A stretch of DNA of 46,873 nucleotides from an uncultured Clostridia bacterium. Lineage in GTDB: Bacteria > Bacillota > Clostridia > TANB77 > CAG-508. The notes under the pieces are model-generated. The model was not told the origin of the DNA, did no database searches, and worked only from the letters and a program-made list of their open reading frames with translations. The stretch is taken from the NCBI GenBank assembly GCA_949443285.1, contig CASSLW010000014.1, positions 1 to 46,873 of the forward strand. The letters are read 5' to 3'. How positions within the stretch are numbered: the first letter of the stretch is position 1; the number at the start of each line of letters is the position of its first letter. A program made the translations under genes and the position numbers. Shown piece after piece: positions 9,211-17,183 of this stretch.

Positions 9211-9241
9211 GATGTTTTTGGGGACGGAGCAAAAAAACATC
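9211..9241. repeat. GGGGACGGAGC half-palindrome (type B repeat)
   Basis: GATGTTTTTGGGGACGGAGC followed by AAAAAAACATC; the ends pair as a 9-bp stem. It matches one arm of the long palindromes at 12207-12280 and 16985-17070. It lies between typA and the methyltransferase. Confidence 0.65.
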
Positions 9242-9285
9242 GTTTGCTAATAAATTGTCCTCTTATACATATTAGGAGAAAAGAT

Positions 9286-9873
9286 ATGGATAAAAATGAA
9301 TTAAGTAAAATTAAAGAAAAAGCTTTAGAAGCACATATTCCAATAATAATGGACGATACGTTAGAAGTAATGGAAAGATATTTAAAGGAAGAAAAACCAC
9401 AAAGAATTCTTGAAATTGGTACAGCAGTAGGGTATTCAGCAATATGCTTTACAGAGTTTTTAGCAGATAATGGAGTAATTGATACGATTGAAAGAGATGC
9501 TGAAAGAGTACAAGAAGCAAGAGAAAATATCAAGAAAACTCAAGTTGAAGACAAAATAAACATCTATGAAGGTGATGCAGTAGAAATTTTGCCAACTTTA
9601 AATGAAAAATATGATGCTGTATTTATAGATGCGGCCAAAGGAAAATATCCATTTTTCTTGAAAGAAGCGTTAAGAATGATAAAGCCAAATGGAATTATAT
9701 TTGCTGATAATATCTTATATAAAGGATATGTTATGAGTGATTATAATAAACATAAACAACGTACAGCTGTAAGGAATTTAAGAGAATATATAAAAGAAGT
9801 TAGTGAAAATCCAAATCTTGAAACTGAGATTTTAGAAGTTGGAGACGGATTAGCTATTAGTAAAATAAAATAA
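9286..9873 (+). CDS. SAM-dependent O-methyltransferase (COMT-like, YrrM type)
   Basis: About 195 residues from the ATG at 9286, which is preceded by ATTAGGAGAAAAG; longer upstream starts run into the intergenic repeat and are unlikely. The SAM-binding motif LEIGTAVGYSA is followed by an acidic ribose-binding residue in DTIERD and the metal-binding motif DAAKGKY plus ADNIL of class I, cation-dependent O-methyltransferases. In Firmicutes this family (TrmR/YrrM) often lies upstream of U32 peptidase genes and methylates tRNA wobble hydroxyuridine. A U32 gene indeed lies nearby, which supports that role, but it is an inference from context. Confidence 0.85.
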   Translation: MDKNELSKIKEKALEAHIPIIMDDTLEVMERYLKEEKPQRILEIGTAVGYSAICFTEFLADNGVIDTIERDAERVQEARENIKKTQVEDKINIYEGDAVEILPTLNEKYDAVFIDAAKGKYPFFLKEALRMIKPNGIIFADNILYKGYVMSDYNKHKQRTAVRNLREYIKEVSENPNLETEILEVGDGLAISKIK

Positions 9874-9877
9874 AAAA

Positions 9878-9911
9878 CATAAGCCCTAGAAAAATAATTC
9901 TAGGGCTTATG
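9878..9911. terminator. Bidirectional terminator
   Basis: Fourteen-base-pair stem (9878-9891 with 9898-9911; CATAAGCCCTAGAA and its complement) flanked by A-rich and T-rich ends. It lies between the convergent methyltransferase and RelA-like genes. Confidence 0.85.
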
Positions 9912-9929
9912 AATTTACTAATTGAAATG

Positions 9930-10832
9930 CTAAAAATTCATAAATGGGTCAATTGACTGAGTTAGGCCGATAGTATCAAAAATCTTACCAGGCCCATAGT
10001 AACCGAAACCAGAAATATTAATTTTCTCTAAGTCTAAATTAATACGTTCAGGGTATCTCTTACTATCATGGTCTGAATGACGAACACCTTCTTCAAATTC
10101 AACTCGCAAATGAGTTGCAAATGTCCGAATTTGAACCTCGATAGGAATTCCTTTAGGGCTCTTGAAGATGATATGTAAGGACTGATATCCATTTTCCTTA
10201 GGATTTAGATAGTAGTCTTTTACATTAACTTCAAAATATCTAAGAATTTTGGCCTTTTTTGGAACGACCACATTAGGGTGTTTTGCGGCAGAGAAGCCAA
10301 CATTAAGCAGCGGCTCTGCAAGTTTGATGTTGTAACCTTTTTCCTTTGTAAAAAAGTTGATAGTTTCGTTTAACAATTCATAAGCAACATCAATAGCTTC
10401 AAGAGAATCTTCTTTCCCTAAATCCAAAACCAACCGAATTCCATAGATATCACAAATTCTATCTAAAGAATATTTTTCTCGTTCTTCATATGTTGTAGCA
10501 CTAAGAGATTTCAAAATAAATAACCGAATTTTTTCGTTATATTTAAGGAAACTCTTTTTTCTTCTAAAAAAGTGGATTGCGAAGTTGTATTTCTTTTCTT
10601 TTTTCCACTTCTTTATATGAGAAATATATTGAGAAAAATCTTTCCTGGTTGGATTGGATTCTAAATACTGAAGTAGCTTATTGGCATATTCAATATTATA
10701 GGAACTACCAGTGTCAATTAAAGCCTTCCGATAGTTATGAATTGCTTCTTCCAAAGTAATTGGCTCATCCGGACATAAAAAAGGTTCTATGTCTGGAAAA
10801 ATGAACTTTTTAGCAGATGTAGTATTACTCAT
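9930..10832 (-). CDS. RelA/SpoT nucleotidyltransferase-domain protein, probably acquired
   Basis: About 300 residues from the ATG at 10832, with GACGAGG upstream; the longer TTG start at 10859 is less likely. Family motifs are DIYGIRLVLD, NPKENGYQSLHI and IEVQIRT, which correspond to the (p)ppGpp synthetase fold, so it may make or degrade alarmones. No hydrolase (HD) domain is present. It is less AT-rich in feel than its neighbours and uses CGG four times in frame as arginine, including at the conserved Arg of GIR and QIRT. Native genes here use CGG only at frameshift sites. That suggests recent transfer from an organism with ordinary CGG decoding. Confidence 0.8.
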   Translation of the reverse strand: MSNTTSAKKFIFPDIEPFLCPDEPITLEEAIHNYRKALIDTGSSYNIEYANKLLQYLESNPTRKDFSQYISHIKKWKKEKKYNFAIHFFRRKKSFLKYNEKIRLFILKSLSATTYEEREKYSLDRICDIYGIRLVLDLGKEDSLEAIDVAYELLNETINFFTKEKGYNIKLAEPLLNVGFSAAKHPNVVVPKKAKILRYFEVNVKDYYLNPKENGYQSLHIIFKSPKGIPIEVQIRTFATHLRVEFEEGVRHSDHDSKRYPERINLDLEKINISGFGYYGPGKIFDTIGLTQSIDPFMNF

Positions 10833-10923
10833 AATGTCTAAACCTCGTCTTTCTATCAATAAATTTTTATAAGCAAATGCCTACCTATATTATACCAAAA
10901 AAGTAAACATAAAGCAAATTTAA

Positions 10924-10952
10924 TTGACAATTACATAAAATCAAGATATAAT
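10924..10952 (+). promoter_or_regulatory. Sigma-A promoter for U32 peptidase gene
   Basis: TTGACA (10924-10929), 17 bases, TATAAT (10947-10952); the ATG is 27 bases downstream of the -10. Confidence 0.9.
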
Positions 10953-10978
10953 GTCCATTGGAGAGGAGAAATATAGTA

Positions 10979-12208
10979 ATGAAAGAAGTAGAATTATTAG
11001 CACCAGCAGGATCATTTGAAAAAGCAAAAATCGCATTTTTATATGGGGCAGATGCAGTATATGCAGGAACATCATCTTTATCACTTAGAACAAGAGCAGA
11101 TATGAAAGATGACGACTTAGAAAATACAATAAAATACGCACACAGCATAGGAAAAAAAGTATATGTGACATTAAATATCTTTGCTTGGGATGAAAAATAC
11201 GAAGAAATAATAGAAATGGCAAAAAAACTAGAAGAGCTAAAGCCAGACGGAATTATAGCAGCAGACGGTGGAGTAATGGAAATTTTAAAACAATATGCTC
11301 CAAGTGTAGCAATAAACGTAAGCACACAAGCAAACATAGTAAGTATGCACTCAGCAAACTTTTGGCGTAAAAATGGTGCCAAAAGAATGATTATGGCAAG
11401 AGAAATGAACAAAGAACAACTAAAATATATAATGGAAAATAAGCCAGAAGATATGGAAATAGAAATATTCGTACATGGAGCAATCTGTTTTGCATATTCA
11501 GGAAGATGCTTCTTAAGTGACTTCCTATCTTGTAGAAGCGCAAACTTAGGAGATTGTGCTCAAAGCTGTAGATGGTCATATAATCTATATGCAGAAGAAA
11601 AAAACAATCCAGGAGAATATATGCCAATCGAAACAAACGAATACGGAACAAGTATATTTTCATCAAAAGATTTATGCCTAATAAAAGAAATTCCAGAAAT
11701 AATTGAAATGGGAATAGATAGCTTAAAAATAGAAGGAAGACTTAAAACAGAATATTACCTAGCAAGTGTAATAAATGCATACAGAAATGCAATAGATGAT
11801 TATAAGAAAGACCCATCAAATTATGATTACACAAAATATTTGAAAGAACTAGAAAAAGTAAAAACAAGAGGCTTAACAACATTCTATTTTAATGATAGAA
11901 ATAATAAAGATATTCAAGAATATAGTGGAAGACAATATAATGAAAACTATGAATTTGGAGGAAAAGTAGTAGAATGGAACGAAGATGTTTCTACAATTGA
12001 AATTAAGAATAAACTTTCAGTAGGAGATAGTTTGGAAATTATAGTTCCAAACAAAATTGAACCAGTAGAATTCAAAATAGAAAAACTTTATGATGTAGAG
12101 ACAAATGAAGAGATAAATGAGGTAAGTCCAGGTGTTAAGGGACAACAAGTTAAAATGAAGTTACCAATTAAATGTGAAAAAGATTGGATACTAAGAAGAA
12201 AGAAATGA
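10979..12208 (+). CDS. U32 family peptidase / tRNA hydroxylation protein (TrhP-like)
   Basis: About 409 residues starting at the ATG at 10979, preceded by GGAGAGGAG; an upstream TTG at 10958 overlaps the SD and is rejected. It begins VELLAPAGS, has HGAICFAYSGRC and the cysteine cluster CRSANLGDCAQSCRW, and ends in a small beta-rich domain. U32 members of this length in Firmicutes hydroxylate uridine 34 of tRNA with prephenate-dependent chemistry, and a TrmR-like methyltransferase lies 1.1 kb upstream. Older annotations call it collagenase. Its 3' end enters a palindromic repeat and, as sequenced, overlaps the opposing DUF368 gene. Confidence 0.88.
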   Translation: MKEVELLAPAGSFEKAKIAFLYGADAVYAGTSSLSLRTRADMKDDDLENTIKYAHSIGKKVYVTLNIFAWDEKYEEIIEMAKKLEELKPDGIIAADGGVMEILKQYAPSVAINVSTQANIVSMHSANFWRKNGAKRMIMAREMNKEQLKYIMENKPEDMEIEIFVHGAICFAYSGRCFLSDFLSCRSANLGDCAQSCRWSYNLYAEEKNNPGEYMPIETNEYGTSIFSSKDLCLIKEIPEIIEMGIDSLKIEGRLKTEYYLASVINAYRNAIDDYKKDPSNYDYTKYLKELEKVKTRGLTTFYFNDRNNKDIQEYSGRQYNENYEFGGKVVEWNEDVSTIEIKNKLSVGDSLEIIVPNKIEPVEFKIEKLYDVETNEEINEVSPGVKGQQVKMKLPIKCEKDWILRRKK

Positions 12209-13055
12209 TGTAATTGGGGACGGAGCAAAAAAACATCAATTTTGCTATTGATGTTTTTTTGCTCCGTCCCCAATTACATCCTATTATAAATCCCAGCCAA
12301 ATGCACATTAAAGAGATAATGCCATTTAAATCAAGATTAACAGTAGGCATTAAAACAAAAATTGACCCAAGGCTAAATCCAATAATAGTGTAAAATGTTT
12401 GGACATAAAAATGTTCAAAGAAAAATTTAGTAAGTTTCATCCATACAATACAACCCAAGACTAATCCTATTCCCAAAGGAATAAGTATAGGAAAATACAA
12501 AGAGGAAATGGCTGATAAGTAGGTAGAATAAATACCAAATAGCATTAAAATTATGGTACTACTTACTCCAGGTACTACAACCCCAACAGACATAGCAAAT
12601 CCTGAAAGTGCAAGATATAGTGGAGTAAGGTTATCAACAGCAGAACTAATAGCGACGTTTTTTTCCAAAATAACTAAGAGAATTCCGCAAGTGAAAGCTA
12701 CAATGGTATATAAAAGATAATGCAATTTGAATTTGCATTTTGTATTTACGTCTTTTAGAAGTGTTGGAATACTGCCTAATATGAGCCCTATAAAAATTGA
12801 TTTTGTTTGTATTGGAAATTGATATAATAATTTATTTAATATATTACTGAAAATTAGAACACCAATGCCAGCTCCAATAAAAATTGGAAGTAGAAATTTG
12901 GTGTGTTTTTTTATGTCTGAAAAGAAGTTTAGTATGTGGTCTAGTAGGTCTTCGTATATACCAAAAACTACACATAGTACACCACTGCTTATTCCTGGCA
13001 ATATTGCTCCTGAGCCGATTGCTATTCCTTTGATACAGTTTGATATAAATTTCAT
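12168..13055 (-). CDS. DUF368 polytopic membrane protein
   Basis: A 295-residue protein with many hydrophobic segments and the DUF368 signatures GSGAILPGISSGVLC near the N-terminus and VVVPGVSSTIILMLFG in the middle. Members are thought to be undecaprenyl-phosphate or polyprenyl-phosphate transporters. As sequenced, the last 30 or so residues are encoded by the palindromic repeat at 12207-12280 and even overlap the U32 gene, so this tail is not native. The tail contains an in-frame CGG (12266-12264). If C is skipped there, the protein would end at 12245 as WGAKKHQ, clear of the U32 gene. Confidence 0.85.
   Translation of the reverse strand: MKFISNCIKGIAIGSGAILPGISSGVLCVVFGIYEDLLDHILNFFSDIKKHTKFLLPIFIGAGIGVLIFSNILNKLLYQFPIQTKSIFIGLILGSIPTLLKDVNTKCKFKLHYLLYTIVAFTCGILLVILEKNVAISSAVDNLTPLYLALSGFAMSVGVVVPGVSSTIILMLFGIYSTYLSAISSLYFPILIPLGIGLVLGCIVWMKLTKFFFEHFYVQTFYTIIGFSLGSIFVLMPTVNLDLNGIISLMCIWLGFIIGCNWGRSKKTSIAKLMFFCSVPNYIISFFLVSNLFHI
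12207..12280. repeat. Perfect palindrome with GGGGACGGAGC arms (type B)
   Basis: Thirty-four-base-pair perfect stem (12207-12240 with 12247-12280) and a 6-base loop, between the convergent U32 and DUF368 genes. It could terminate transcription in both directions. Its arms match 9211-9241 and 16985-17070. Confidence 0.9.
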
Positions 13056-13226
13056 AATTCACCTCTTTTAAAGGTATGAATTAAGTTAGAAAAGAAGAAC
13101 TTTAATTTTATTAATGCATAAACAGCTTTTGATGCAAAATGTGATAAATAAAATAAATTTATATAAGGTCAGGCACTTTTAAAAAATATGTGCATATAAT
13201 TGCAGTATGAAAATGGAGGTGCAATT

Positions 13227-13940
13227 ATGTTCTCAGCACTTTGTATAAGTGGGATATATGGATTTATTGAATTCTTAAAATCAGCAGTATTTGTGGTTCG
13301 GATACATTCAAGGAAGTAATCTATTTCCAGAACCACTAACAGCAGAAGAAGAAAGAAAATGTTTAGAAGAAATGGCAAAAGGCGACGACGAAGCAAGAAA
13401 TATGTTAATAGAAAGAAACTTAAGATTAGTGGCACATATTGCAAAGAAATACAGTACAGCAAAAGTAGACCAAGATGATTTGATATCAATAGGAACGATA
13501 GGGTTGATAAAAGGTATAAATAGCTTTAATGTGGAAAAAGGAGCAAGATTATCTACATATGTATCTAGATGTATTGACAATGAAATTTTGATGCATTTAA
13601 GAGCAACTAAAAAAATAGGGGCAGAAGTGTATTTAAATGAGCCTATTCGGGAAAGATAAAGATGATAATGTAGTTACATTACAAGAAGTTTTGGAAAATA
13701 ACGAAAGAAATATCGAAGAAGAAGTAGACATCAAAATGAAGATAAAGTTACTTTATGAAAAAATGAAAGACTTATTAAAAGATAGGGAAAAAACAATTTT
13801 AGAGCTTAGGTTTGGCCTTCGGTGGTCATAAGCCCAAAACACAAAACGAAATTGCGAGTATGATGGGAATTTCTCGCTCATATGTATCAAGAATTGAAAC
13901 AAAAGCAATCAACAAACTTGCAAAAGAAATAAAAGAATAA
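13227..13940 (+). CDS. sigK: Sporulation sigma factor SigK, interrupted by three +1 CGG sites
   Basis: Start ATG 13227 with SD GGAGGT. Skipping one C at each of 13299, 13648 and 13820 yields about 236 residues, the usual pro-SigK length. It carries a hydrophobic pro-sequence (MFSALCISGIYGFIEFL), then NLFPEPLTAEEE. Region 2 is RNLRLVAHIAKKY...DLISIGTIGLIK, and the region 3 border is EVYLNEPIGKDKDDN. Region 4 is ELRFGLGGHKPKTQNEIA with the helix-turn-helix SRSYVSRIETKAI. SigK drives late mother-cell genes in sporulation and is activated by pro-sequence cleavage. In zero frame each site leads to a stop within three to seven codons. No skin-like insertion is present; only single bases are extra. 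Confidence 0.9.
13299..13301 (+). other. +1 CGG site 1 in sigK (GTT CGG A)
   Basis: Codon 25. Skipping C gives V-GYIQGSNLFPEP; without the shift the frame stops at 13317-13319. Confidence 0.85.
13648..13650 (+). other. +1 CGG site 2 in sigK (ATT CGG G)
   Basis: Codon 141 of the joined frame. Skipping C gives EPI-GKDKDDN, the conserved region between sigma regions 2 and 3; zero frame stops three codons later. Confidence 0.85.
13820..13822 (+). other. +1 CGG site 3 in sigK (CTT CGG T)
   Basis: Codon 198 of the joined frame. Skipping C gives RFGL-GGHKPKTQNE, the start of region 4; zero frame reads CGG TGG TCA TAA. Confidence 0.85.
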
Positions 13941-13970
13941 TTAGACAATTGCCAATAAATGTGATATAAT
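13941..13970 (+). promoter_or_regulatory. Probable promoter for hemolysin III gene
   Basis: TTAGAC, 18-base spacer and TATAAT (13965-13970), immediately after the sigK stop. Confidence 0.55.
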
Positions 13971-14030
13971 CCAATAAAAAATTTGGGAGAAGCTTGATAC
14001 TTAAGTAATACCTAAAGAAAAGGAAGTAAT

Positions 14031-14705
14031 ATGAAAAGGATAAAATTAGAAGATAGAATATTGCCAACATACACAAAAGGCGAAGAAATATTTAATATGA
14101 CATCACACATAGTAGGTGGAGCGTTTGGAATAGTCGTAACAGTATTATGTGTGGTATTTGCGGCAATACATAAAAATGTATATGGAATTGTAAGTGGTGC
14201 AATATATGGAACAACAATGATAATGTTATACACAATGTCTAGCATATACCATGGATTAAGCCCAAAAAGGAAAGCTAAAAAAGTATTTCAAGTATTAGAC
14301 CATTGCTCAATATTTTTATTAATAGCAGGATCATATACACCATTTGCATTATGCACAATAAGAGAGGAAAATCTAGTCGCAGGTTGGACAATATTTGGAA
14401 TAATATGGGCAGCAGCAATCGTAGGAATAGTGTTAAACTCAATAGATATAAAAAGATACAAAGTGTTTTCAATGATATGTTACTTATTAATGGGTTGGTG
14501 TATTTTGATAAGAGTAAAAGCATTGCCACAAGCACTTGGAACAACTGGGCTTGCGCTTTTAGTATCAGGTGGAATTGTTTACACAATTGGAGCGGTTTTA
14601 TATGGATTTGGCAAGAAACATAAATATGTTCATTCACTATTTCACTTATGCATTTTAGCTGGAAGCATATTACAATTTTTCTGTATCTTGTTATATGTAA
14701 TGTAA
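14031..14705 (+). CDS. Hemolysin III / YqfA-type membrane protein
   Basis: A 224-residue, seven-helix membrane protein of the hemolysin III/PAQR superfamily. Signatures are NMTSHIVGGAFGI at the first helix, SSIYHGLSPKRKAKKVFQVLDHCSIFLLIAGSYTPF in the centre and KKHKYVHSLFHLCILAGS near the end. The serine, aspartate and histidines of the PAQR metal site are present (S-H, D-H, H-x3-H). Despite the name, a membrane-homeostasis role or an amidase-like activity is more likely than haemolysis. It is a stand-alone gene with the SD AAGGAAG. Confidence 0.9.
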   Translation: MKRIKLEDRILPTYTKGEEIFNMTSHIVGGAFGIVVTVLCVVFAAIHKNVYGIVSGAIYGTTMIMLYTMSSIYHGLSPKRKAKKVFQVLDHCSIFLLIAGSYTPFALCTIREENLVAGWTIFGIIWAAAIVGIVLNSIDIKRYKVFSMICYLLMGWCILIRVKALPQALGTTGLALLVSGGIVYTIGAVLYGFGKKHKYVHSLFHLCILAGSILQFFCILLYVM

Positions 14706-14800
14706 TATAAAAATTGGTAAAAATAAATTTGAAAATAGTCTTGTAAAAATTTTTTACATATGATAAAATAAAAATAAGTTAAGAGATAATAAAAAATTAA

Positions 14801-14996
14801 ATACCCTGCGTAGTACGTATAGGCAGAATTTTTAGAACCAACACACATAAAGAGGGGCTTAGACTCTGAAGTATGGCGTGCAAGCTCACCAACTATGAAG
14901 TGAGAAGCCCATGAATATTTTAGGTAGGCACCCACCTGTTTTTAGGAGCAGGTCCTTAAAAATTCAAAGCAACTGACGGCTAAGGCGGGGATTTTT
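14801..14996 (+). ncRNA. ssrS: 6S RNA
   Basis: This 480-base gap holds a Clostridial-type 6S RNA. ATACCCTGCG at the 5' end pairs with GGCGGGG at the 3' end. The conserved central region includes GAACCAACACA, GTATGGCGTGCAAGCTC, ACTATGAAGTGAGAAGCCC and GGTAGGCACCCACCTG, and a T-run (14992-14997) follows. 6S RNA mimics an open promoter and sequesters the sigma-A holoenzyme in stationary phase. It is assigned by pattern; covariance scoring was not possible. Confidence 0.85.
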
Positions 14997-15002
14997 TATG
15001 TC

Positions 15003-15092
15003 AATGTCCACTGGGGACGTTTCTTTTTGGACAAAAATGTCCATTTGGAAACGTCCCTGATGGACATTTTTGTCCATTAGGGACACATCTTC
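15003..15092. repeat. GGGACG palindromic repeat, inverted copy of 1443-1531
   Basis: Reads as the reverse complement of the 1443-1531 repeat with few mismatches, including both TGGACA...TGTCCA palindromes and the terminal GGGACACATCTTC. A smaller hairpin (AAAACTTTTTTGG with CCCAAAAAGTTTT, about 15097-15128) adjoins it. It separates 6S RNA from the transketolase genes. Confidence 0.8.
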
Positions 15093-15194
15093 TTTTAAAA
15101 CTTTTTTGGACTGTCCCAAAAAGTTTTAAAATTTTGTAGTAAAAATAGTGAAGTTGTGATATATTAATTTCATAAGAATAGGAGCGTGATTTTT

Positions 15195-16016
15195 TTGAAA
15201 AGAAGTAAAATAAAAGAGCTAGAAGAGATTGCAAGAAAAACGAGAGTAGAAATTGTGGAACAAGTATATAGAGCGGGTTCTGGACATCCAGGGGGTTCAC
15301 TTTCAATAGCTGATATTTTAACTGTTTTATATTTTTATGAAATGAAAATAGATGAAAAAAATCCTAATTGGGAAGATAGAGATAGGTTTGTTTTGTCAAA
15401 AGGACATTGTGCTCCAGCGCTATATGCAACTTTGGCGAATAAAGGATTTTTTGATTTTGAAGATTTGAAAGAATTTAGAAATATAAATGGAAAATTGCAA
15501 GGGCATCCTGATATGACGAAAATACCAGGTGTTGATATGACAACCGGTTCATTAGGCCAAGGATTGTCTGCTGCAAATGGCATGGCAATTGCGGGAAAGC
15601 TGGATAAAAAGGATTATAGAGTTTATTGCGTTTTGGGAGATGGTGAGATAGAGGAAGGCCAAGTATGGGAAGCTGCGATGGCGGCAAGTCAATACGAATT
15701 AGATAATTTGTGTGTGATTGTAGATAATAACAATCTTCAAATTGACGGAACGATTGAGCAGGTTATGAATTCAAAGCCAATTGATGAAAAATTCAGAAGT
15801 TTTGGTTTTCAAATTATAAAAATTGACGGAAATGATATTGATGAAATTATAAAGGCTTTTGATGTGGCGAAAAATGTAAAAGGAAAACCAACTTGCATAA
15901 TTGCTGAAACTGTAAAGGGAAAAGGTGTGTCATTTATGGAAAATCAAGTCAAATGGCATGGAAAAGCGCCAAACGAAGAAGAGTTTAAACAAGCAATTGC
16001 GGAATTATCAAAATAG
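15195..16016 (+). CDS. Transketolase, N-terminal (ThDP-binding) subunit
   Basis: About 273 residues. TTG at 15195 lies at good distance from AGGAG; the GTG at 15186 overlaps it. It carries the ThDP/Mg-binding part of transketolase: GSGHPGGSLSIADIL, LSKGHCAPALYA, TTGSLGQGLSAANGMA, and the GDGEIEEGQVWEA...DNNNLQIDG motif that holds the cofactor diphosphate. Transketolase moves two-carbon units between sugar phosphates in the pentose phosphate pathway. As in many anaerobes, the enzyme is split in two; the C-terminal half follows 51 bases downstream. Confidence 0.93.
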   Translation: MKRSKIKELEEIARKTRVEIVEQVYRAGSGHPGGSLSIADILTVLYFYEMKIDEKNPNWEDRDRFVLSKGHCAPALYATLANKGFFDFEDLKEFRNINGKLQGHPDMTKIPGVDMTTGSLGQGLSAANGMAIAGKLDKKDYRVYCVLGDGEIEEGQVWEAAMAASQYELDNLCVIVDNNNLQIDGTIEQVMNSKPIDEKFRSFGFQIIKIDGNDIDEIIKAFDVAKNVKGKPTCIIAETVKGKGVSFMENQVKWHGKAPNEEEFKQAIAELSK

Positions 16017-16067
16017 ATATTTTAGTATGCAAGTAATAAAAAAATTAAACCGAAAGGAAGAAAATTT

Positions 16068-16991
16068 ATGAATTTAGAAAATAAAAAAGCAACACGTCAA
16101 AGTTATGGAGAAGCTTTATTAGAGCTAGGGAGAGAAAATGAAAACATAGTAGTGTTAGATGCGGATTTAGCAACTGCAACAAAAACAGATTTATTTGCAA
16201 AAGAATTTCCAGAAAGATTTTTCGATATGGGAATAGCAGAAGCAAATATGATAGGAACAGCAGCAGGACTTGCAACTTGTGGAAAAGTACCATATGCAAG
16301 TACTTTTGCAATGTTTGCAGCAGGAAGAGCATATGACCAAATAAGAAATAGTGTATGTTATCCAAATTTAAATGTGAAGATATGTGCAACACATGCAGGA
16401 GTAACAGTTGGGGAAGACGGATCAACACATCAAATGTTAGAAGATATTTCGATGATGAGAACAATACCAAACATGACAGTAATATCAACATCAGATGATG
16501 CTCAAACAAAATGGGCAGTAAAAGAAATATCAAAAATACAAGGTCCAGTATATTTAAGACTTGCAAGACTAGGAACAGGAGAAATTTACGAACAAGGACA
16601 AAAATTTGAAATAGGAAAAGCTATTCAAATTGGCGATGGAACAAACGGAACAGTATTTGCAACAGGAGTAACAGTTGAGCAAGCTTTAATTGCACAAAAA
16701 GAATTAAAAGAAAAAGGAATCAACATTAGAGTTGTAGATGTTCATACAATAAAACCAATAGATAAAGAAATGATTGTAAAATGTGCAAAAGAAACTAAAA
16801 AATTAATTTCAATAGAAGACCATAATGTTATTGGCGGACTTGGTTCAGCTATATCAGAAGTATTAACAGAAGAATATCCAACTAAGTTAATTAGAATGGG
16901 AGTAAAAGATACTTTTGGAAAATCTGGCAAGGCTAAAGAACTTATGGAGTATTTTGAAATTACAGCAAAAAGGATAATCGAAGAATTTTAA
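16068..16991 (+). CDS. Transketolase, C-terminal subunit
   Basis: A 307-residue protein containing the pyrimidine-binding and C-terminal domains: VLDADLATATKTD, the catalytic-glutamate region FFDMGIAEANMIGTAAG, PYASTFAMFAAGRAYDQIRN, THAGVTVGEDGSTHQ, and a transketolase_C fold ending in GLGSAISEVL. It pairs with the upstream subunit to make one active enzyme. SD is GAAAGGAAG. Its stop codon falls inside a perfect 40-bp palindrome that ends the operon. Confidence 0.94.
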   Translation: MNLENKKATRQSYGEALLELGRENENIVVLDADLATATKTDLFAKEFPERFFDMGIAEANMIGTAAGLATCGKVPYASTFAMFAAGRAYDQIRNSVCYPNLNVKICATHAGVTVGEDGSTHQMLEDISMMRTIPNMTVISTSDDAQTKWAVKEISKIQGPVYLRLARLGTGEIYEQGQKFEIGKAIQIGDGTNGTVFATGVTVEQALIAQKELKEKGINIRVVDVHTIKPIDKEMIVKCAKETKKLISIEDHNVIGGLGSAISEVLTEEYPTKLIRMGVKDTFGKSGKAKELMEYFEITAKRIIEEF

Positions 16992-17070
16992 TGTAATTGG
17001 GGACGGAGCAAAAAAACATCGGTAGCAAAACCGATGTTTTTTTGCTCCGTCCCCAATTACATTAAAATTT
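16985..17070. repeat. Perfect 40-bp-stem palindrome (type B), operon end
   Basis: Arms 16985-17024 and 17031-17070 are exact complements around the loop AGCAAA; they include GTAATTGGGGACGGAGC and overlap the transketolase stop codon. It is the longest member of the family and a plausible terminator. Confidence 0.92.
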
Positions 17071-17095
17071 TCCAGCTTTTTTTTACGACAAAGTA

Positions 17096-17124
17096 TTGCA
17101 AAAAAACAACTTTATTGATATGAT
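17096..17124 (+). promoter_or_regulatory. Promoter for ftsEX operon
   Basis: TTGCAA (17096-17101), 17 bases, TATGAT (17119-17124); the ftsE ATG is 60 bases downstream. Confidence 0.75.
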
Positions 17125-17183
17125 TAGATAGAATAGAAATAGTATGTAAAATATTTTATAAAACGAAAGTAAGGAGTACAAAA

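Noticed and set aside
13227..13940. sigK interrupted by a skin-like excisable element
   Set aside because: There is no inserted DNA; the gene is continuous apart from three single extra C residues.
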